From the NCBI GenBank assembly GCA_910575165.1, contig CAJTDS010000004.1:1-64000 (forward strand): 64,000 nucleotides of DNA. Reading direction: 5' to 3'. Shown piece by piece: positions 24,758 through 33,037 of the stretch; within the stretch, counting starts at the first letter, position 1; each line of letters begins with the position of its first letter. The notes beneath the pieces were generated by a model. It searched no databases. It saw only the letters and a list, made by a program, of their open reading frames with translations, and was not told the origin of the DNA. The translations under genes were made by a program, and so were the position numbers. The DNA is from Eggerthellaceae bacterium. GTDB lineage: Bacteria; Actinomycetota; Coriobacteriia; Coriobacteriales; Eggerthellaceae.

Positions 24758-26452
24758 ATGAGGGTCTTATCGCTGAAGTCGAAGTTCGCGGTCCTGCTCG
24801 TCGCGCTCATCTCGTTGTCGCTTGCAGTGAACATGCTGTGGACCGCGGTTAATACTCGGGAGCAGGTGGAGGCTCAGCTGAGGGAGAAGGGGGCCGTTCT
24901 CGCGCAGCAGATGAACTGCGTCTGGGAGTTCATGGTCTCGAACCAGGATCGCCTCGAGCAGATCTCCTTCACAGAGAACGGCGTGTACCAGGGGCTTCAC
25001 TGTGCCATCGTGGGGCGGTCCATCGGCGCTCTGTTCACGTCGCAGACCGACTACGTCACGCGCTACGTCAACTTCAACCCCAGGAACAGCGCCGACGAGC
25101 CGGACGAGTTCGAAGCCGCAGCCCTGCGCGCCTTCATCGACGAGGGGACGCACGAGTATTACCAGGTGGTCGAGGCGGATGGCCGCGAGGTGTTCCGTTA
25201 TATGGCTCCCATGAAGATAGATCAGAACTGTCTGAAGTGCCATGGCGAACCTGCCGGCGAGCTTGACGTGACCGGGCATCTGAAGGAAGGATGGAGCCTG
25301 AACGACGTGGGTGGAGCCATTAGCATCACCATGCCCATGGACGTGTACGTGCGGACCGAGCAGCAGACAGTGAGGCAAAACGTCGAGTTTTTCGCCGGGA
25401 TGCTCCTCGTCTGCCTGCTCATTGTGTTCGTGGCGCTGAGCGCCCTCGTCACCCGGCCGCTCCAGAGGATACGGGACGGAGTCTCCTCTATCAGGCAGGG
25501 GAACCTCGAGGCCCGCGTAGGGGTCCCCACGTCCTCCGTCGAGATGCACGACCTTTCCTCGGACTTCAACTCCATGGCTCGCGATCTAGCGCAGAGCTAC
25601 GCCACCTTGGAGGAGCAGGTTGACGACAGGACGGCTGCCCTCGCCAAGGCCAACGAGGAACTCAGGCGCCAGCAGACAAGGCTTGAGGAGGCGAACCTGG
25701 TCCTGTCCGACGAGAACAGGATGAAGTCGGAGTTTCTTGCCATGATGAGCCATGAGTTGCGGACGCCGCTCACCAATATCATTGCCTTCACGGAGTTGCT
25801 GCGTCGGGACTGCGGGCATTTGAGCAACGAGGAGGAACAGTCGGTCTCGAAAATCGAGTCGAACAGTCAGGTCCTGCTCATGATGATTAACGATATTCTG
25901 GAGATGAGCAGGGTCGACGCAGGCCGTGCGCGGCTGCAGCGAGAGCTCATAGACGTAGGGGATGTGGTTCTGGCGGTCGAGGAGGTCATCGGGCCCCTCG
26001 CCCAAAGGCGCGGCGTGGCGTTCGCGACCGACGTGTCGGCTGACACGCCCCTCGTGTATGCGGATTTCGAAAAGCTCAGACATATCCTGACCAACCTTTG
26101 CAACAATGCGGTGAAATTCACCGATGCCGGCGGGGCGGTGACGCTGCTGGTCGACTGCGTTGAGGAATCCGCGGGCCAGAAGCAGCTTCGGATGCGCGTC
26201 AGAGACAACGGCATCGGTATCGCCCTGGGCGACCAGGGGAAGATCTTCGACCGCTTCGTGCAGGCAGACTCCTCGTCGTCCCGCAGGCACGGTGGCACGG
26301 GGCTGGGCCTGACGCTTGCAAAGGAGTACGTGGAGATGCACGGCGGCGCGATAGCCATGAGGAGCGAGCTGGGGAAGGGGTCGGAGTTCGAGGTGACGCT
26401 GCCCGTGATTCCGCCCAACGACGAAGCCGACAACGCGAGCCGGAGGATGTGA
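24758..26452 (+). CDS. membrane histidine kinase with periplasmic c-haem (DUF3365/Tll0287-like) sensor
   Basis: A 564-residue sensor kinase. Order: membrane segment at about 10-29; external domain about 30-208 with CLKCHGEPAG (C158, C161, H162), the CxxCH pattern for covalent haem c; second membrane segment about 211-230; HAMP about 231-285; coiled coil 283-320; HisKA with H332 in MMSHELRTPL; and an ATPase domain with N, G1 and G2 boxes (NLCNNAVKFTD, DNGIGIA, GTGLGLTL). It lies 38 bp after the chaperone and 4 bp before the regulator, so it probably adjusts expression of the molybdoenzyme in response to a redox or small-ligand signal. Haem attachment is inferred from the motif. Confidence 0.93.
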   Translation: MRVLSLKSKFAVLLVALISLSLAVNMLWTAVNTREQVEAQLREKGAVLAQQMNCVWEFMVSNQDRLEQISFTENGVYQGLHCAIVGRSIGALFTSQTDYVTRYVNFNPRNSADEPDEFEAAALRAFIDEGTHEYYQVVEADGREVFRYMAPMKIDQNCLKCHGEPAGELDVTGHLKEGWSLNDVGGAISITMPMDVYVRTEQQTVRQNVEFFAGMLLVCLLIVFVALSALVTRPLQRIRDGVSSIRQGNLEARVGVPTSSVEMHDLSSDFNSMARDLAQSYATLEEQVDDRTAALAKANEELRRQQTRLEEANLVLSDENRMKSEFLAMMSHELRTPLTNIIAFTELLRRDCGHLSNEEEQSVSKIESNSQVLLMMINDILEMSRVDAGRARLQRELIDVGDVVLAVEEVIGPLAQRRGVAFATDVSADTPLVYADFEKLRHILTNLCNNAVKFTDAGGAVTLLVDCVEESAGQKQLRMRVRDNGIGIALGDQGKIFDRFVQADSSSSRRHGGTGLGLTLAKEYVEMHGGAIAMRSELGKGSEFEVTLPVIPPNDEADNASRRM

Positions 26453-26456
26453 TCCC

Positions 26457-27176
26457 ATGGACCAGGACAAACCGTTGAAGGTTATGCTCATCGACGACGA
26501 TGACGACCTGCATCTGTTCATAGCCCGGCTCGTCTCGGACGCCGGGTACGCGTTCTGCGGAGCGCGCAGCGGGCAGGAGGGGCTTGCCATCCTCGATGAG
26601 GAGGACCCCGACCTGCTCCTGCTCGACGTGATGCTGCCCGGCATGAACGGCTTCGACGTGTGCCGGGCTGTTCGCGAGCAGGGCAGGAGGCTGCCCATAA
26701 TCTTCCTCACGGCGAAGGGCGACATAGTCGACAAGTCCATCGGGTTCAAGTCAGGTGGGGACGACTACGTGGTAAAGCCCTTCATTGCCGAGGAGCTGAT
26801 GTTGAGGATAGAGGCCCATTTCCGACGCCAGCGGGACGAGTTCCTGGCTGCCGGCGCAAGGGATCGGGGGCGGACTGTCAGGGTGGGAGACCTGGAGGTG
26901 CGTCTGGGACAGTACGAGGTGCTGCTGCGGGGCAGGCCCGTCGAGCTGACCGCGAAGGAGTTCGAGATCGTCGAGTTGCTGGCCGCCAATCAAGGTCAGG
27001 TGCTCACGAGGGCGCAGATATACGAGCACCTATGGGGAGAGGAGTCCGCTGTCGAGGAAAGCAGCATCACGGTGTTCATCCGCAAGATTCGCGAGAAGAT
27101 AGAGGATAACCCCTCCAAGCCCCGCTACCTTATCACCGTTTGGAGGGTGGGCTACAAGTTCATCGATCGTCTCTGA
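26457..27176 (+). CDS. OmpR/PhoB-family response regulator
   Basis: A 239-residue DNA-binding partner of the upstream kinase. Receiver domain about 8-122 with acidic pocket DDDD at 13-16, phospho-acceptor D57 in LLLLDVMLPGMNGF, conserved threonine in FLTAKG and lysine in VVKPF. A winged helix follows at about 140-238 (ELTAKEFEIVELL ... ITVWRVGYKF). ATG 26457 lies 4 bp after the kinase stop. Targets are not visible; the molybdoenzyme promoter upstream of 20695 is the obvious candidate. Confidence 0.95.
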   Translation: MDQDKPLKVMLIDDDDDLHLFIARLVSDAGYAFCGARSGQEGLAILDEEDPDLLLLDVMLPGMNGFDVCRAVREQGRRLPIIFLTAKGDIVDKSIGFKSGGDDYVVKPFIAEELMLRIEAHFRRQRDEFLAAGARDRGRTVRVGDLEVRLGQYEVLLRGRPVELTAKEFEIVELLAANQGQVLTRAQIYEHLWGEESAVEESSITVFIRKIREKIEDNPSKPRYLITVWRVGYKFIDRL

Positions 27177-27460
27177 CGGCCCGTCCGCACCGTTCGCCAC
27201 TGCGGCGTATCACAGCTTCTGCATATTCTTCCGGGACCTGTGGGACGGCGCCCCACCGCGCCCCACCTGCCGTTGAAAAACCGAACGAGCGTATCAAACT
27301 AAGGAAAGCGACTCCATATCTTGGGGCCGCTTTTCCCTTTTATCCACAACATAGGGTGCCGAACCCTGCCCGCTTCGGTCATCATTTATCGAACATTCGT
27401 TTTACCAGCGCGAACGATGGCACCGAAATCCCCGAGAAGGTGGGGCTGTGGGGGAGGAAA

Positions 27461-27490
27461 GTGGGACAAAGTGTGGCGAAATGGGGGAAA
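27461..27490 (+). promoter_or_regulatory. MraZ box: three 10-bp repeats
   Basis: GTGGGACAAA, GTGTGGCGAA and ATGGGGGAAA follow one another with an exact 10-bp period, each carrying a TGGG-like core. This is the known layout of MraZ operators (TGGGN separated by five bases). Two further G-rich cores lie just upstream at 27441 and 27449. The box covers the -35 area of the mraZ promoter, so MraZ should repress its own cluster. Confidence 0.8.
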
Positions 27491-27496
27491 GTAGTG

Positions 27497-27502
27497 TAGA
27501 AT
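27497..27502 (+). promoter_or_regulatory. mraZ promoter -10
   Basis: TAGAAT immediately after the MraZ box, 30 bp before the chosen GTG start of mraZ. It is the likely main promoter of the cell-wall/division cluster. Confidence 0.55.
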
Positions 27503-27531
27503 CCCAAACGTCGGAATCCAGAGGGATTGCA

Positions 27532-27996
27532 GTGGGAAGGCAGGAGATGGAAAGCGAAAGCCCGTGGCATATCGATCTCATGGGATCGTACCGCCACAAG
27601 GTGGACGCCAAAGGCCGTCTCGCCCTCCCGGCGCAGTTCCGCAAGGCTCTTCCGACGGATCTCGTGGTAACCGTTGACAACAGGGACCAGGCGTTGCGCG
27701 TGTACGACCCGAAGGACTTCAACCGGTGGGTCGAGCAGTTCCTCGTCGACTGCTTCGGGAAGTTCGACTCGTCGAACACCCAGCACGAGGCGGTCAAGCG
27801 GACGCTCAAGGCGCGCAGCATGCCCGTCACCGTCGACACTGCCGGGCGCATAAGCCTCTCGAAGGCCCAGCGCGAGAAGGTGGGCATCGACTCCGACGTG
27901 GTCATCGTTGGCAACACCGGCTACTTCGAGATCTGGGACGCATCCTCCTTCGACCATGCGACCGAGGAAATCGACCTCGCGGCGTTCATGCGCTAG
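27532..27996 (+). CDS. mraZ: MraZ transcriptional regulator
   Basis: A 154-residue AbrB-like DNA-binding protein that heads and represses the dcw cluster. Two SpoVT/AbrB-type repeats are visible: GSYRHKVDAKGRLALPAQFR and, in the second half, VDTAGRISLSKAQREK. Each ends in the DxxGR turn that contacts DNA. The GTG at 27532 is chosen because GAGGGA precedes it by about 5 bases; the ATG at 27547 abuts AGGAG too closely, and starts further upstream overlap the promoter. The MraZ box immediately upstream supports autoregulation. Confidence 0.93.
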   Translation: MGRQEMESESPWHIDLMGSYRHKVDAKGRLALPAQFRKALPTDLVVTVDNRDQALRVYDPKDFNRWVEQFLVDCFGKFDSSNTQHEAVKRTLKARSMPVTVDTAGRISLSKAQREKVGIDSDVVIVGNTGYFEIWDASSFDHATEEIDLAAFMR

Positions 27997-28011
27997 GGTG
28001 CGCCCGGAACC

Positions 28012-28986
28012 GTGACAAGCGAATACCGGCACATACCCGTCCTGCTCCCCGAGTGCCTCGAATACCTGCAGCTTAAAACACACCCCATATTCGTGGACGC
28101 AACGCTCGGCGGAGCAGGGCATTCTTCCAAAGCAGCTGAAGAGCTGGGAGCGTCGGGCCTGCTTATCGGCATCGATCAGGACGAGGTGGCCCTTGCGGCC
28201 GCCGAAGCCAAACTCGGGACGATACCGAAGTCGCAGCGCCCGCGCATCCAGCTGGTCCGAGGGAACTTCGGTGACCTGGACCAAGCGCTGCTTACCGCGG
28301 ACATCCCCGGCATCGATGCGATCCTGTTCGATCTGGGGGTATCGTCCGTGCAGATAGACACACCCGAGCGCGGCTTCTCCTTCAAGGAGGACGGCCCGTT
28401 GGACATGCGGATGGATCCGGGGAACCAAACCCTAACCGCAGCAGAGATCGTCAACACCTACAACGCAGCAGATCTCTCCCGGATAATCCGCGCCTATTCC
28501 GACGAGAAGTGGGCCAGCCGCATCGCGGAGTTCATCGTGAGGGCGCGCCAGCAGGAGCCGATTGCCCGCAGCGAGCAGCTGGTGGAGGTGATCAAGGCGG
28601 CTATCCCCGCATCGGCCAGACGGGCCGGGGGGCATCCCGCCAAACGCACTTTCCAGGCGCTTCGCATCGAGGTGAACGGCGAGCTGGACGTGCTGCGCCG
28701 TGGGCTCGAAGCGGCCATTCGCTGGCTGAACCCCGGCGGGCGCATCGCGGTGATCAGCTACCACTCTTTGGAAGACCGCATCGTCAAGGATGCCTTCGCC
28801 GCTATGGCGAACCGCTGCACCTGCCCGCCAGATCTGCCGGTGTGCGCATGCGGAAGAAAGCCGGTACTTGAGCTTGTTACCAGAAAGCCCGTCCTGCCGA
28901 CGGCAGACGAGGTAGCCCGAAACCCCCGGGCCCGCAGCGCCAAGCTGCGCGTGGCCCAGAAGTGTTTGGACTGCCCGTCCAACTAG
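28012..28986 (+). CDS. rsmH: 16S rRNA (cytosine1402-N4)-methyltransferase
   Basis: Methylates C1402 of 16S rRNA in the decoding centre using SAM. The 324-residue protein has HIPVLLPECLEYL, the SAM site FVDATLGGAGHS (about 28-38), FDLGVSSVQID, the family block GFSFKEDGPLDMRM and ISYHSLEDRIVK. A C-terminal cysteine group (CTCPPDLPVCACG) is typical of the family. GTG start at 28012, 15 bp after mraZ. Confidence 0.96.
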   Translation: MTSEYRHIPVLLPECLEYLQLKTHPIFVDATLGGAGHSSKAAEELGASGLLIGIDQDEVALAAAEAKLGTIPKSQRPRIQLVRGNFGDLDQALLTADIPGIDAILFDLGVSSVQIDTPERGFSFKEDGPLDMRMDPGNQTLTAAEIVNTYNAADLSRIIRAYSDEKWASRIAEFIVRARQQEPIARSEQLVEVIKAAIPASARRAGGHPAKRTFQALRIEVNGELDVLRRGLEAAIRWLNPGGRIAVISYHSLEDRIVKDAFAAMANRCTCPPDLPVCACGRKPVLELVTRKPVLPTADEVARNPRARSAKLRVAQKCLDCPSN

Positions 28987-29064
28987 AAGACGAACCTGCA
29001 AGGCGCGCCCGGAACCACCCAAGGCGCGCCTGTTTAGCCCAAGGGGGCGGAAAGGAGCGAGAGC

Positions 29065-29595
29065 ATGGCCGGCCGAAACGCCTACGTGTACGGCACCGCC
29101 GCCCGCAACCTTGCCGCCGAGCCCGCCCGCCGAACCCGCTACACCCCGCAGCCCGAGCGCAGCACGCAGCGCCGCGCGCAGCCCCGCCAGGAAGTGCGGG
29201 TGGTGCGCGGTGCCCAGACCGCTTCCTCGGTGCGACCTCAGCCCGCCTCTTCCGCAGCCGGCTTCGTAATGGCAGCCGTAGTGGTGCTGCTGATAGTGGC
29301 GGTCGCGGCCTGTTTGCGGCTTGCGCTCTCGTCGGCGGCTATCGCCACTTCCTTGGACTCGCAGCAGATCTCCAACAGCATCCAGGACGTCCGTACCGCC
29401 TCCACCTCGCTGGAGATCGAACAGTCCACCCTGGCCAACCCCGCGCGCATCAGCGCCGAGGCTAAGCGCCTGGGCATGGCGGCACCTTCCAGCGTGGGGG
29501 TTATCGAGCTCTCGCCCGACGTGGTGGTGCTGGACGGTAGCGGCGCGCTGTCCCTTTCCGGCAGCGTCAACAGTCTCATCTCCCTTGAAGGGTAG
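29065..29595 (+). CDS. ftsL: FtsL-like divisome protein
   Basis: A 176-residue bitopic protein in the position normally held by ftsL. It has a long basic, Pro/Arg-rich cytoplasmic tail (about 1-65), one membrane segment (about 66-90, VMAAVVVLLIVAVAACL), then a short extracytoplasmic helix (about 98-125, ISNSIQDVRTASTSLEIEQS) suited to a coiled coil with FtsQ/DivIB and the FtsWI complex. The sequence itself is too divergent to prove the assignment; it rests on topology and order. ATG 29065 follows AAGGAGCGA. Confidence 0.75.
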   Translation: MAGRNAYVYGTAARNLAAEPARRTRYTPQPERSTQRRAQPRQEVRVVRGAQTASSVRPQPASSAAGFVMAAVVVLLIVAVAACLRLALSSAAIATSLDSQQISNSIQDVRTASTSLEIEQSTLANPARISAEAKRLGMAAPSSVGVIELSPDVVVLDGSGALSLSGSVNSLISLEG

Positions 29596-29601
29596 CCTTC
29601 C

Positions 29602-31521
29602 GTGGCGCCCCGCAGATCTTCCACATCCTACCGCGGGACCGCTTCCCCGTTGCGGCCCGCGTCTGCGCGCCCGCGGACGGGCCGCTACGACAACCTGAAC
29701 CTTTCCCAGCGAACCGTAGGCTCGTCCCGCCGAAGCTCCCATGCGTCCACCTCGCGCGGCCGCACCTCGGGCGGGGGCGGCTTCCGGGGGCAGGGCAGGG
29801 CAAACGCCGCCGCGGCAGCCAATCCCGGCGCCCGCATGATGCTGGTGCTGGTGCTGCTTGGCCTGGTGCTTGCCGGTATTGCCGCTCAGTTGGTGCTGCT
29901 GCAGGTGTTCGATCCCTTCCAGTACCGGGCCATGGCCGTGGAGAACCACACCAGCGTGGAGGTGCTGGAGCCCAGGCGCGGCACCATCTACGACCGCAAC
30001 GGCACCGTGCTGGCCATCAGCGTGGACGCGGTGGACATCTACGTGAACCCTTCCGAAAGCGAGGACCCGGGTGCGGAGTCCCAGGCCATCGCGTCGGTTC
30101 TGGGGGGAGACCCCGCCGAGTACCTGGACAAGCTCACCCGCAAGGGCACCTACCAGATTCTGGTGAAGAAGGTCGACCCCGAAGTGGGCGACGCTGCGAA
30201 GGCGCTGGGCATCGACTGCGTGCACGTGAAGCAGACCACCCGCCGCGAGTACCCCCAGGGCGAGATCGCCGGGCAGGTGGTGGGCGCCTGCAGCCTTGAG
30301 ACCGACGAGGAGCGCAACCGCGAGTACTACGTGGGCCTCTCGGGCATCGAAGCCTACTACGACAGCCTCCTGTCCGGTACGCCGGGCACTTCGTCGGTGG
30401 AGGTGGGCTTGGGCGGCCTGCCCAAGCCTGGCGGCGAGAGCGTGGTGGAGCCGGCGGTGGATGGCCAGGACATCGTGCTGTCCATCGACCTCGAGCTTCA
30501 GAAGTACGTGCAGGAGCGCCTGGTCAAGGGTGTGGACGACGTGGAGGGAACCGGCGGCAGCGCCATCGTCATGGATTCGGAGACCGGCGAGATCTACGCC
30601 GCCGCGTCGCTGCCCTTCTTCAACCCGGCCGACCGAACGAAGGTGGAGGAGCGCGCCACGGAGCTGCGCTGCATCACCGACACCTTCGAGCCCGGCTCTA
30701 TCTTCAAGACCGTGTCGATGCTGTCCATCCTGGAGAACACCTCCATGACGCCGGACACCGAGATCTTCTGCCCGTCCTACATTCAGGCCGACATCTACAC
30801 CATCTCCGACGCCCACGAGCGCGGCGACGCCACCTTCACCCTGCGCGAGATTCTGGACAAATCGTCCAACGTGGGCATCTCGCTGGCCACGGAGCAGATG
30901 GGCTTTAGGGCCCTGTACGACTCCATCGTGCGCTACAACCTGAACTCGCGTACCGGCGTGGACTTTCCGGGCGAGGGCGAGGCGGGCACCAACGTGCTGG
31001 GCTGGCTGGGCGACTACGAGAACTGGGACATTGTGAAGTGCTACAACGCCAGCTTCGGCCAGGGCCTTTCGGTGACACCGCTGCAGATGACCCGCTTCTA
31101 CGGGGCGCTCATCAACGACGGCGTGGAGTGCACCCCGCACTTCCTGATGTCCTACGCGCGCACCGGCGAGACCGTGGAGTATCCCACCACGCGCATCAGC
31201 GACGATGGCGAGGCCATAGACACCTTGGTGGACATGCTGGGCACCGTGGTCTCCGACGGCACCGGAACCTCGGCGGCCATCGAGGGCTACACCGTGGCGG
31301 GCAAGACGGCCACCGGCGAGATCTACGACGAGGAGAACGGCGGCTACCGCGAAGGGGTGTACAACCTCGCCTTCACCGGGTTTTTGCCGAACTCGTCAAG
31401 CCGGTTGGTATGTTTTGTGGGAGCGAACGAGGTTCCCGGCGACAGAACGGTGGCTCCCGTGTTTAGGGATATAATGGCCAAGGCCATAGACCGGTTCAGG
31501 ATATCCCCGGAAGAGAGCTAG
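29602..31521 (+). CDS. ftsI: FtsI/PBP3-type septal transpeptidase
   Basis: Cross-links peptidoglycan at the division site. The 639-residue class B penicillin-binding protein has a basic cytoplasmic tail (1-75), one membrane segment (about 76-97), a dimerisation domain, and the transpeptidase with the active serine in SIFK (near 366) and SSN near 423. The third box reads KTATGE (near 570) where KTG is expected. No PASTA domains follow. GTG start at 29602, 6 bp after ftsL. The stop is one base before the murE start. Confidence 0.93.
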   Translation: MAPRRSSTSYRGTASPLRPASARPRTGRYDNLNLSQRTVGSSRRSSHASTSRGRTSGGGGFRGQGRANAAAAANPGARMMLVLVLLGLVLAGIAAQLVLLQVFDPFQYRAMAVENHTSVEVLEPRRGTIYDRNGTVLAISVDAVDIYVNPSESEDPGAESQAIASVLGGDPAEYLDKLTRKGTYQILVKKVDPEVGDAAKALGIDCVHVKQTTRREYPQGEIAGQVVGACSLETDEERNREYYVGLSGIEAYYDSLLSGTPGTSSVEVGLGGLPKPGGESVVEPAVDGQDIVLSIDLELQKYVQERLVKGVDDVEGTGGSAIVMDSETGEIYAAASLPFFNPADRTKVEERATELRCITDTFEPGSIFKTVSMLSILENTSMTPDTEIFCPSYIQADIYTISDAHERGDATFTLREILDKSSNVGISLATEQMGFRALYDSIVRYNLNSRTGVDFPGEGEAGTNVLGWLGDYENWDIVKCYNASFGQGLSVTPLQMTRFYGALINDGVECTPHFLMSYARTGETVEYPTTRISDDGEAIDTLVDMLGTVVSDGTGTSAAIEGYTVAGKTATGEIYDEENGGYREGVYNLAFTGFLPNSSSRLVCFVGANEVPGDRTVAPVFRDIMAKAIDRFRISPEES

Positions 31522-31522
31522 C

Positions 31523-33025
31523 ATGGAAAAGACCTTGAGCGGCATCCTTGAGGGTGTGCAGGCTACAGTGATAGGCAACGGCGACGAGCCGGTATCGGGC
31601 ATCGCCTACCGCAGCGACGAAGTGCATCCGGGCGATGCCTTCTTCTGCATCGTGGGCACCGTCTCCGACGGGCATTCCTATGCGCAGGACGCCATCGACC
31701 ACGGGGCGAAGTCCTTGGTGGTGGAACGGAAAGTGTACCTGGCCGACGCAACGGAGGTGACCGAGGCGGTGGTAAGCGACACCCGCAAGGCCATGGCCCA
31801 GGCCTCCGTCAACTTCTACGACGACCCCTCCGCCGACTTCTCGCTGGTGGGCATCACCGGCACCAACGGCAAGACCACCACCACCTACCTGGTGCAGTCC
31901 ATCGTGGAGCATGCCGGCAAGCGCTGCGGCGTCATCGGCACCGTGGGCGTGCGTATCGGCGGCGTGCGCGAGAAGGCCGAGCGCACTACCCCCGAGTCCC
32001 CCGACCTGCAACGCCTCTTCGCCCGCATGCGCGACGCGTCCGAGGACGTGGTGGCCATGGAGGTGAGCTCGCATGCGCTGGACCTGGACCGCACCTGGGG
32101 CTCGCATTTCGCCGTGACGGCGTTCACGAACCTGACCCAGGACCACCTGGACTATCATCATACCTTCGAGGCCTACTTCGAGGCGAAGGCTCGCCTGTTC
32201 TCGTCGGACTACCCGGCCAAGCGCGTCATCTGCATCGACGACGTCTGGGGAGGCAGGCTGCTTGAGCGTTGCTCGGCCGCGGGAGACGCCATTGTCACCA
32301 CGGGCTTCAACGAAGCCGCCCAGATCCACCCCGTGTCGGTGGACTACCACGACACCCACACCTCCATCGTGCTGGACGTGCGCGGCCAGCAGGTGGCCTT
32401 CGACTACCCGCTGGTGGGCCGCTTCAACGTCGAGAACGTCATGACCGCCTTCGGCGTGGGGCTTTCCCTGGGCATTCCGGCCGCCGCCATCGCCCAGGCC
32501 CTGCGGGAGGCCCCCCAGGTGCCCGGCCGTCTGCAGCGGGTGCCTTCGCCCGCGGGATGCGACGTGTCGGTGTTCGTGGATTACGCTCATACGCCCGACG
32601 CGCTGGCGAAGGCCCTCTCGTCGGTGAAGGAGTTCGCCCGCGAGCGCACGGTGGTGGTGTTCGGCTGCGGAGGCGATCGCGACGCCACGAAGCGCCCGCT
32701 CATGGGCCAGGCGGCTCTGGCTGCGGACCTCGTGTACGTGACCTCGGACAACCCTCGAAGCGAGGACCCGCGGGCCATCATCGACGACATCACGGCCGGC
32801 ATGGCCGCCGGCGCCGGGCGCTTCGAGGTGCAGCCCGACCGCGGCCGGGCCATCCGCGAGGCTTTGGCGGCGGCGCGCCCGGGAGACGCGGTGCTCATTG
32901 CCGGCAAGGGCCACGAGGATTACCAGATCATCGGTTCCGAGACCGTCCATTTCGACGACTGCGAGTGCGCTGCGGCGGCGCTTGCCGAGCTGTTCGGTCC
33001 CGACGCGGCGAAGGACCGCCCGTAG
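31523..33025 (+). CDS. murE: UDP-MurNAc-tripeptide synthetase (meso-DAP adding)
   Basis: Adds the third amino acid of the stem peptide, using ATP. The 500-residue protein has P-loop GITGTNGKTTT (about 112-122), the carbamylated-lysine region and, in the C-terminal domain, SDNPRSEDP. DNPR is the signature of MurE enzymes selecting meso-diaminopimelate, whereas lysine enzymes differ here. ATG 31523 follows immediately on ftsI. Confidence 0.96.
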   Translation: MEKTLSGILEGVQATVIGNGDEPVSGIAYRSDEVHPGDAFFCIVGTVSDGHSYAQDAIDHGAKSLVVERKVYLADATEVTEAVVSDTRKAMAQASVNFYDDPSADFSLVGITGTNGKTTTTYLVQSIVEHAGKRCGVIGTVGVRIGGVREKAERTTPESPDLQRLFARMRDASEDVVAMEVSSHALDLDRTWGSHFAVTAFTNLTQDHLDYHHTFEAYFEAKARLFSSDYPAKRVICIDDVWGGRLLERCSAAGDAIVTTGFNEAAQIHPVSVDYHDTHTSIVLDVRGQQVAFDYPLVGRFNVENVMTAFGVGLSLGIPAAAIAQALREAPQVPGRLQRVPSPAGCDVSVFVDYAHTPDALAKALSSVKEFARERTVVVFGCGGDRDATKRPLMGQAALAADLVYVTSDNPRSEDPRAIIDDITAGMAAGAGRFEVQPDRGRAIREALAAARPGDAVLIAGKGHEDYQIIGSETVHFDDCECAAAALAELFGPDAAKDRP

Positions 33026-33037
33026 AGGAGACGTCCC

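Larger units (their letters stand above)
27177..27531 (+). other. 355-bp gene-free region ahead of the division cluster
   Basis: No coding frame is convincing here. It holds a comparatively AT-rich stretch (27280-27420) and ends with the MraZ box and mraZ promoter. No clear terminator for the two-component operon was found. Confidence 0.6.

Noticed and set aside
27177-27440. Possible small genes ahead of mraZ
   Set aside because: Short frames here have no ribosome site and biased, non-protein-like composition.
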